This document shows, in pieces, positions 58,837-64,000 of a DNA stretch of 64,000 bases. Location: NCBI RefSeq assembly GCF_023822045.1, contig NZ_CP084712.1:496001-560000 (forward strand). The letters run 5' to 3'. This DNA is from Sphingopyxis sp. USTB-05 (GTDB lineage Bacteria > Pseudomonadota > Alphaproteobacteria > Sphingomonadales > Sphingomonadaceae). Each line of letters opens with the position of its first letter. Position 1 is the first letter of the stretch. The notes under the pieces were generated by a model that ran no database searches, was not told the DNA's origin, and saw nothing but the letters and a program-made list of their open reading frames with translations. The translations under genes and the position numbers were made by a program.

Positions 58837-58937
58837 ATATGTCAACCCATCTTGTATACCGAAATGCGGTTGATATTGTCCTACCTGTTGTGTAGTCCAG
58901 TTTGCAAGAATCATAAGAAGGGTGAGGCGCAGTGCAG

Positions 58938-61142
58938 ATGAGGGTGGTTCTAACGATAGCGATGCTGGTTTCGACGGCGCACCCAGCGCTGGCGCGCGAC
59001 ATGCTGGTATCGGATCAGGTTCAGTATAAGGCGGCGGTGAAAAAGGCGCAGCCGGGCGATACGATCATCCTTGGCGACGGCGAATGGCGCGACTTCCAGA
59101 TCGTCTTTACCGGCACCGGCACGGCCGCCAAGCCGATCACCCTGACCGCGCAGACCAAGGGCAAGGTGCTGCTCACCGGCCAGTCGAACCTGCGCATCGG
59201 TGGTCAAAACCTTGTGGTTTCGGGGCTCGTCTTCAAAAATGGCGCCAGCCCGACCGATGAAGTGATCAGCTTCCGGCGCGATTCGAAAACGCTCGCGACC
59301 GACGTGCGCGTGACCGAGGTCGTCATCGACGGGTTCAGCAAGGCGGACCGCCGTGCCGAGGACATTTGGGTCGCGCTCTATGGCACCGGCAACCGCGTCG
59401 ATCATTCGCATTTCGAGGGTAAGACGAATGCGGGCGTCACCCTCGCGGCCATTCGCCGCGCGGGCGATCCGCTCGACAATCGCCACCGCATCGATCACAA
59501 TTATTTCGGCCCGCGCCCGCCGCTGGGCTCGAACGGCGGCGAGACGATCCGCATCGGTACCAGCGAGGAGTCGCTGTCGGCGTCGAACACGGTCATCGAA
59601 CGCAACATCTTCGATCGCACCAGCGGCGAGGTCGAGATCGTCTCGATCAAGTCGGGCGGCAATGTCATCCGCGAAAATCTCGTTCTCGAAGCGCAGGGCG
59701 CCTTCGTGCTTCGCCACGGCAACGGCAACCTTGTCGAGCGCAACATCTTCCTCGGCAAGGGCGTGGCGGATACCGGCGGCGTACGCGTAATCAACCGCGA
59801 CCAGATCGTGCGCGGTAATTATTTCGAAGGGCTCGCGGGCACCTCGTTCAAGAGCGCGCTCAGCGTGATGAACGGCGTGCCGAACTCGGTGATCAACCGC
59901 TATCATCAGGTCGCGAACGCGCGGATCGAGGGCAACAGCATCATCGACAGCGCGCGCATCACCTTGGCCGCGGGCGCCGATGCCGAGCGTTCGGCAGCGC
60001 CCACGGACAGCAAGTTCGAACGCAATCTGATCGTCGGAACAAAGGGGCAGGACCCGTTCCGCGCCGAGGGCGAAATCGGCGGCATCGCGCTCGCCGGCAA
60101 TGTCGAGGCCAAGGTCGCGAAGCCGTTGCTGGGCGCGGGGGTGGAGCAGCGCGAGGTCAAGCTCGAACGCGCCGCCAACGGGTTGTTGTACCCGACCGAT
60201 CCAGCGCTCGCCGCGGTCGGCGCGCCGCGCGACCTGAAGCCGGTGACGCGGGCGGAGGTTGGCGCCAATTGGTATCGCGGCGACACGCCCGAAGCGGCGT
60301 TCGGCACCGGCGATACGCGCCCACTTACGGCGGGCGCCTCGCTCGCGCAGGCCGTCGCCGATGCGAAGGCGGGCGATACCCTCGCGCTCGCCGCCGGCAC
60401 CTATGACATCGCGGCGCCATTGACGGTGCAGCACCGCCTGACGATCGCCGGATCGAAGGATGCGAAACCCGTGCTACGCGTGGCCTCCAGCTTCGCGCAA
60501 ATCGAAGGCGGCGGCGGATTGCAGCTCGAAAATGTCGCGATCGATGCAAGCGGCGCGTCCGGCGACGGCGCGCTGATCGTGGTTGAGAGCGGCGTCGCGC
60601 CCAACTATGACGTCGCGCTTGCAGGCGTTTCGGTGCGCGGCCCCGGCAAGGGCCGCCTCAACGGGATCGCGATGGCGCCCGGCACCTTTGCCGACGATGT
60701 GTCGATCAAGAACAGCGACTTTGCCGAGATGGGCGTGGTCGTCGCCGCGACCGGCGAACAGGAACCGAAGGGCTGGTATCCGATGGAACGGCTGACAATC
60801 GCCGGCAGCCGTTTCGCGCGCGTCGCGATGGTCGCCGACCTGCTGCGTAAAGGCACCGACGAAAGCACTTTCGGTCCGTGGTTCGCGATGACCGGATCGA
60901 GCGTTGCCGACAGCGGAATGGACGGTGCTTCGCTGCGCATCTCGGGCGCCCAGCACGCCGACATCGTACAGAATAGCTTTGCGAAGTCGGACGGCATCGT
61001 CGTCATTCATTCGGTCGGCGCCCCCGAAACCCGGATCGCCTCGAACGCCTTTGCCGCAACGCCGTCGCCGCGCATCGAGGAACTTGCGTGGAAAGGCCCC
61101 CCGCGCGGCCTGATCGAAAACAACGTCGAGGCGCGCCCGTGA
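58938..61142 (+). CDS. PL6-family alginate lyase, secreted
   Basis: A right-handed beta-helix lyase of 734 residues. GTG 58932 is an alternative start two codons earlier. The signal peptide is MRVVLTIAMLVSTAHPALA. Family features are PGDTIILGDGEWRDFQI near the N-terminus and the catalytic Lys in VEIVSIKSGGN (about 238) and Arg in AFVLRHGNGN (about 259). Parallel-helix repeats such as VIERNIFDRT and LVERNIFLGKG follow, and a second beta-helix segment (from about residue 450) makes it a two-domain PL6. It cleaves alginate by beta-elimination in the periplasm. The stop overlaps the start of the PL17 gene (GTGA). Confidence 0.9.
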   Translation: MRVVLTIAMLVSTAHPALARDMLVSDQVQYKAAVKKAQPGDTIILGDGEWRDFQIVFTGTGTAAKPITLTAQTKGKVLLTGQSNLRIGGQNLVVSGLVFKNGASPTDEVISFRRDSKTLATDVRVTEVVIDGFSKADRRAEDIWVALYGTGNRVDHSHFEGKTNAGVTLAAIRRAGDPLDNRHRIDHNYFGPRPPLGSNGGETIRIGTSEESLSASNTVIERNIFDRTSGEVEIVSIKSGGNVIRENLVLEAQGAFVLRHGNGNLVERNIFLGKGVADTGGVRVINRDQIVRGNYFEGLAGTSFKSALSVMNGVPNSVINRYHQVANARIEGNSIIDSARITLAAGADAERSAAPTDSKFERNLIVGTKGQDPFRAEGEIGGIALAGNVEAKVAKPLLGAGVEQREVKLERAANGLLYPTDPALAAVGAPRDLKPVTRAEVGANWYRGDTPEAAFGTGDTRPLTAGASLAQAVADAKAGDTLALAAGTYDIAAPLTVQHRLTIAGSKDAKPVLRVASSFAQIEGGGGLQLENVAIDASGASGDGALIVVESGVAPNYDVALAGVSVRGPGKGRLNGIAMAPGTFADDVSIKNSDFAEMGVVVAATGEQEPKGWYPMERLTIAGSRFARVAMVADLLRKGTDESTFGPWFAMTGSSVADSGMDGASLRISGAQHADIVQNSFAKSDGIVVIHSVGAPETRIASNAFAATPSPRIEELAWKGPPRGLIENNVEARP

Positions 61143-63304
61143 CCCGTAGTCTTGCACTTCTGCTCGCCGCCGCCACGCTGTCCTCTGCCGCGGCACAGGC
61201 GCAAACTCCACCGGCAGCTTCGCCGCAGCAGGCCTATGCGCCGCTCTTCGCGGGCGAGGTCGAGCGCGCCCGGCGGGATGTCGACGCTTCGATCAAGGCG
61301 GGCATCAACGTGCCCGTGCCCAAGGACCCGGGCGGCGGCTTCACCCACGAACAGCACAAGCGCAATTACCGTACGATCTTCGAGGGCGGCCAGCTCTTCC
61401 GCCTGACCGGCGACGTGCGTTACCGCGATCATGTCCGCGACCTGTTGCTGGCCTATGCTGACCTTTATCCGAAACTCGGACCGCATCCCGCTGCGTCGAA
61501 CCAGGTTCCCGGCCGCCTCTTTTGGCAGAGCCTCAACGACAGCGTCTTCCTCGTCAACGCGGTGCAGGGCTATGCGGAGATCCGCGGTGCCCTTTCTGCC
61601 GCCGACCGCAAGCGCATCGACGATCAGGTGATCCGCCCAATGGCGCATTTCCTCTCGGACGGCTCGCCCGAAGTCATCAATCGTATCCATAATCACGCGA
61701 CCTGGGCCGCGGCGGGCGTCGGCCTCTCAGGCTATTTGCTCGGCGACCGCGACCTTGTCGACAAGGCGCTGCTCGGCCTCGACAAGAGCGGCAAGGCGGG
61801 CTTCCTGCGTCAGCTCGACCTGCTCTTCTCGCCCGACGGCTATTATGCCGAAGGGCCTTATTATCAGCGCTATGCGCTGCAGCCGTTCGTCGTCTTCGCC
61901 GCTGCGATTGCGGCGAACGATCCCGACCGCAAGATTTTCGAATATCGCGACGGCATCGTGCTGAAGGCGATCCGCACGGCGATCGACGTAACGCACGATG
62001 GCTATTTTCTGCCGATCAATGACGCAATGCCGGACAAGAGCCTGCGCACCGAGGAACTCTATCACGCCGTCGCGATCGCATATGGCGCGACGAAGGATCC
62101 GACTTTCCTGTCGATCGCCGACTGGCAGGGGCGCACCGTGTTGACGCCCGCGGGTCAGGCAATGGCCGCCGATCTCGCAGCGGGCAAGGCGAAGCCCTGG
62201 CCGTTCGGATCGCGACTGCTTTCCGACGGCCCCGACGGCAAGGACGGCGCGCTTGTGCTCCTGCGCACGAAGCCCGACCCGACCGGCCCGCTGCTCGTCG
62301 CCAAGAACACCGTGCAGGGCATGGGGCATGGCCATTTCGACCGCCTCGGCTGGCTCTATTATGACGAGACCGGCGCGGTCGTGACCGACTATGGCGCCGC
62401 GCGCTTCCTCAATGTCGAGGCAAAGCGCGGCGGGCGATACCTGCCCGAAAACGATAGCTGGGCCAGCGCGACGATCGCGCACAACACGCTCGTCGTCGAT
62501 GAACAAAGCCATTTCGCGGGTGACTGGAAAGCCGGTGAGAAATCGGGAACGCGCCAACTCGCTGCGTCGCTCGAAGGACCGACGCGCTATGCGATCGGCG
62601 AAATCGACAGCGCGTACAAAGACGTCGAAATCCGCCGCACGCTATTGCTGGTCGAGGTCGAAGGCCTCGCCAATCCCCTCACGCTCGATATCCTCCACGG
62701 GACTGGCAGCGGCAGGCATCGCTATGACCTGCCGCTGCATTTTTCCGGGCATATCATCGACAGCGACATCGCGTTCGACCGCAAGCTCGCCGAACGGCCG
62801 GTGCTGGGCAAAGCGAACGGCTACGAGCATTTGTGGGTCGACGGTGAAGGGACGAAGGCGGGCAAGGCGCGGCTGACATGGATGCAGGGCAGCCGTTTCT
62901 ATTCCTATCATATGCTACCGCCCGCGGGTGCGCGTTTCATCGTCGCCGAAAGCGGCGCCAACGATCCCGAATTCAACCTGCGCCGTGAACCCGCGCTGAT
63001 CCAGCGCGTCGATGGCGCGGCGGACGCGACTTTCGTTAGCCTGCTCGAACCGCACGGCGCCTATGACGCATCGGCCGAGACGGTGGTCGCGAGCAGCGCG
63101 CGCGTGTCGGGGCTAGAGCACCGCAAGGAAAAGAGCGTCGATCTGGTCCTTGTCACCCTGGTCGACGGGCGGCGTATCATATTGGCGGTCGCCGACGACG
63201 TCGCGGCAGATGCGAAGCACAGTCTCTCCGTCGACGGACGCACCCTCGCCTGGACCGGCCCCGTAGGCCGCCTCGATCTCGCGAAAACCGGAGCGAAAAA
63301 ATGA
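61139..63304 (+). CDS. PL17-type exo-oligoalginate lyase
   Basis: A secreted lyase of 721 residues starting at GTG 61139 inside the PL6 stop. The signal peptide is TRSLALLLAAATLSSAAAQA. An N-terminal alpha-barrel alginate-lyase domain (RNYRTIFEGGQLFRLTGDVR, HNHATWAAAGVGLSGYLL, SPDGYYAEGPYYQRYA) is followed by a heparinase II/III beta-sandwich (GMGHGHFDRLGWLYYDETG, IAHNTLVVDEQSHF). The His and Tyr residues in these segments are the expected catalytic ones. PL17 enzymes release monomeric unsaturated uronate from the oligomers that PL6 makes. The stop overlaps the transporter start (ATGA). Confidence 0.9.
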   Translation: MTRSLALLLAAATLSSAAAQAQTPPAASPQQAYAPLFAGEVERARRDVDASIKAGINVPVPKDPGGGFTHEQHKRNYRTIFEGGQLFRLTGDVRYRDHVRDLLLAYADLYPKLGPHPAASNQVPGRLFWQSLNDSVFLVNAVQGYAEIRGALSAADRKRIDDQVIRPMAHFLSDGSPEVINRIHNHATWAAAGVGLSGYLLGDRDLVDKALLGLDKSGKAGFLRQLDLLFSPDGYYAEGPYYQRYALQPFVVFAAAIAANDPDRKIFEYRDGIVLKAIRTAIDVTHDGYFLPINDAMPDKSLRTEELYHAVAIAYGATKDPTFLSIADWQGRTVLTPAGQAMAADLAAGKAKPWPFGSRLLSDGPDGKDGALVLLRTKPDPTGPLLVAKNTVQGMGHGHFDRLGWLYYDETGAVVTDYGAARFLNVEAKRGGRYLPENDSWASATIAHNTLVVDEQSHFAGDWKAGEKSGTRQLAASLEGPTRYAIGEIDSAYKDVEIRRTLLLVEVEGLANPLTLDILHGTGSGRHRYDLPLHFSGHIIDSDIAFDRKLAERPVLGKANGYEHLWVDGEGTKAGKARLTWMQGSRFYSYHMLPPAGARFIVAESGANDPEFNLRREPALIQRVDGAADATFVSLLEPHGAYDASAETVVASSARVSGLEHRKEKSVDLVLVTLVDGRRIILAVADDVAADAKHSLSVDGRTLAWTGPVGRLDLAKTGAKK

Positions 63305-64000
63305 GCAATATCAAGGGCCGCTTCCGCTGGTGCGTCATCGCCCTGATCGCGCTCGCGACCGTAATCAATTACATCGACCGCAATGCGCTTGCCGTGATGT
63401 GGCCCGAGGTGTCGAAGGAAATCGGCGCGTCGAAGGAAGACTATGCGCTGCTGGTGACGATCTTCATGATCTTCTACGCCTTTGGCCAGTCGATCTTCGG
63501 GCGCATCTTCGACGCCATCGGCACGCGCATGGGTTTCACCATCTCGATCGTCGTCTGGTCGCTGTCGATCGCGGCCCATGCGCTGGTCCGCTCGATGCCT
63601 TTGCTGATGGTGCTGCGCGCTACGCTCGGGATCAGCGAGGCGGGTAACTGGCCCGGCGCAGCGAAGGCAAATGCGCTATGGTTCCCCTCCCGCGAGCGCG
63701 CGCTGGCGCAGGGTATTTTCAACGCGGGCGCATCGCTCGGCGGCATCATCTCGGCGCCTTTGATCGCGCTGCTCTTCGTCCAGTTCGGCTGGCACGGCAC
63801 CTTTCTGCTGATCGGCGTCCTCGGCTTTGTCTGGCTTGTGCCCTGGCTTTGGTTCTACAAGGCCGACCCCGAAAAACACCCCGGCCTGAGCGAGGAAGAG
63901 CGCGAATATATCCTCACCGGCCGCACCGAGGCCGGCCGCGACGACAGCCGCCGCGTGCCGCTGGGCGAGCTGCTGCGTTATCGCCAGAGCTGGGGCGTCA
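63301..64000 (+). CDS. MFS hexuronate-type transporter (ExuT-like), partial
   Basis: The first 233 residues of an inner-membrane symporter; the 3' end lies beyond the window. ATG 63301 overlaps the PL17 stop. Helix 1 and the following motif IALATVINYIDRNALAVMWP, the loop GRIFDAIGTRMGF, RATLGISEAGNWPGAAKANA and FNAGASLGGIISAPLIALLF are typical of the ACS family that carries hexuronates. Coupled to PL6 and PL17 lyases, it should bring the unsaturated uronate monomer into the cytoplasm, where a DEH reductase and a KDG kinase would be needed. Those genes may follow beyond the window. Confidence 0.88.
   Translation, partial: MSNIKGRFRWCVIALIALATVINYIDRNALAVMWPEVSKEIGASKEDYALLVTIFMIFYAFGQSIFGRIFDAIGTRMGFTISIVVWSLSIAAHALVRSMPLLMVLRATLGISEAGNWPGAAKANALWFPSRERALAQGIFNAGASLGGIISAPLIALLFVQFGWHGTFLLIGVLGFVWLVPWLWFYKADPEKHPGLSEEEREYILTGRTEAGRDDSRRVPLGELLRYRQSWGV

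Overview
The window reads as chromosomal DNA of a sphingomonad (Alphaproteobacteria, probably Sphingopyxis or a close relative). The evidence is high GC, dense gene packing with ATGA/GTGA/TGATG overlaps, four large TonB-dependent receptors (TBDRs), many polysaccharide- and sulfate-ester-active enzymes, an alphaproteobacterial-type SOS box, and short palindromic repeats of a kind common in this family. No tRNA, rRNA, insertion sequence, integrase or CRISPR array was seen. The genus is an inference.

1-14.5 kb is an alpha-mannan / N-glycan-type utilisation locus: the frameshifted end of a GH2 enzyme, a TBDR, a GH43, three GH92 alpha-mannosidases, a GH125 alpha-1,6-mannosidase and a ROK sugar kinase. 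Most genes overlap or abut and most products carry export signals, so glycans are trimmed in the periplasm and the sugar is phosphorylated inside. A CPA1 Na+/H+ antiporter follows on the other strand. 16.5-23.3 kb holds an SDR / enoyl-CoA hydratase pair and a sulfatase module. That module has two exported sulfatases, a lipoprotein formylglycine-generating enzyme that would mature them, and a TetR regulator. Near-identical operators lie in front of both sulfatases. 23.3-28.6 kb carries an Lrp-type regulator, a secreted cyanophycinase/isoaspartyl-peptidase fusion and a divergent TBDR, suggesting use of cyanophycin or beta-aspartyl peptides. 28.6-32.2 kb has a CadC-like TPR regulator, a methyltransferase and an amidohydrolase.

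32.2-55.7 kb is the most striking part: a probable sulfoquinovose (SQ) / sulfoquinovosyl-glycerol catabolic locus of the oxygenolytic (sulfo-SMO) type. It contains a sulfite/sulfate exporter, a LacI regulator, two MFS transporters, an SmoB-like aldo/keto reductase, an SmoC-like flavin-dependent sulfonate monooxygenase, an iron alcohol dehydrogenase, a sugar isomerase-like protein, an FGGY (glycerol-type) kinase, an AGPS-like flavin oxidase, a glycerol-3-phosphate dehydrogenase, a GH31 sulfoquinovosidase with the diagnostic K-E-R-W pocket, a TBDR, two LysR regulators, a PhyH-type dioxygenase and an SsuE-like FMN reductase. A shared LacI-type operator (TATGACA-RCG-WTGTC) occurs at four places in it. 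All the palindromic repeats seen in the window lie in this part.

55.7-64 kb is an alginate locus: a TBDR divergent from a PL6 lyase, a PL17 oligoalginate lyase and an ExuT-like MFS transporter that runs off the end, the last three translationally coupled. The common theme is TonB-dependent capture and degradation of algal and plant material: mannan, sulfated compounds, sulfolipid head groups and alginate.
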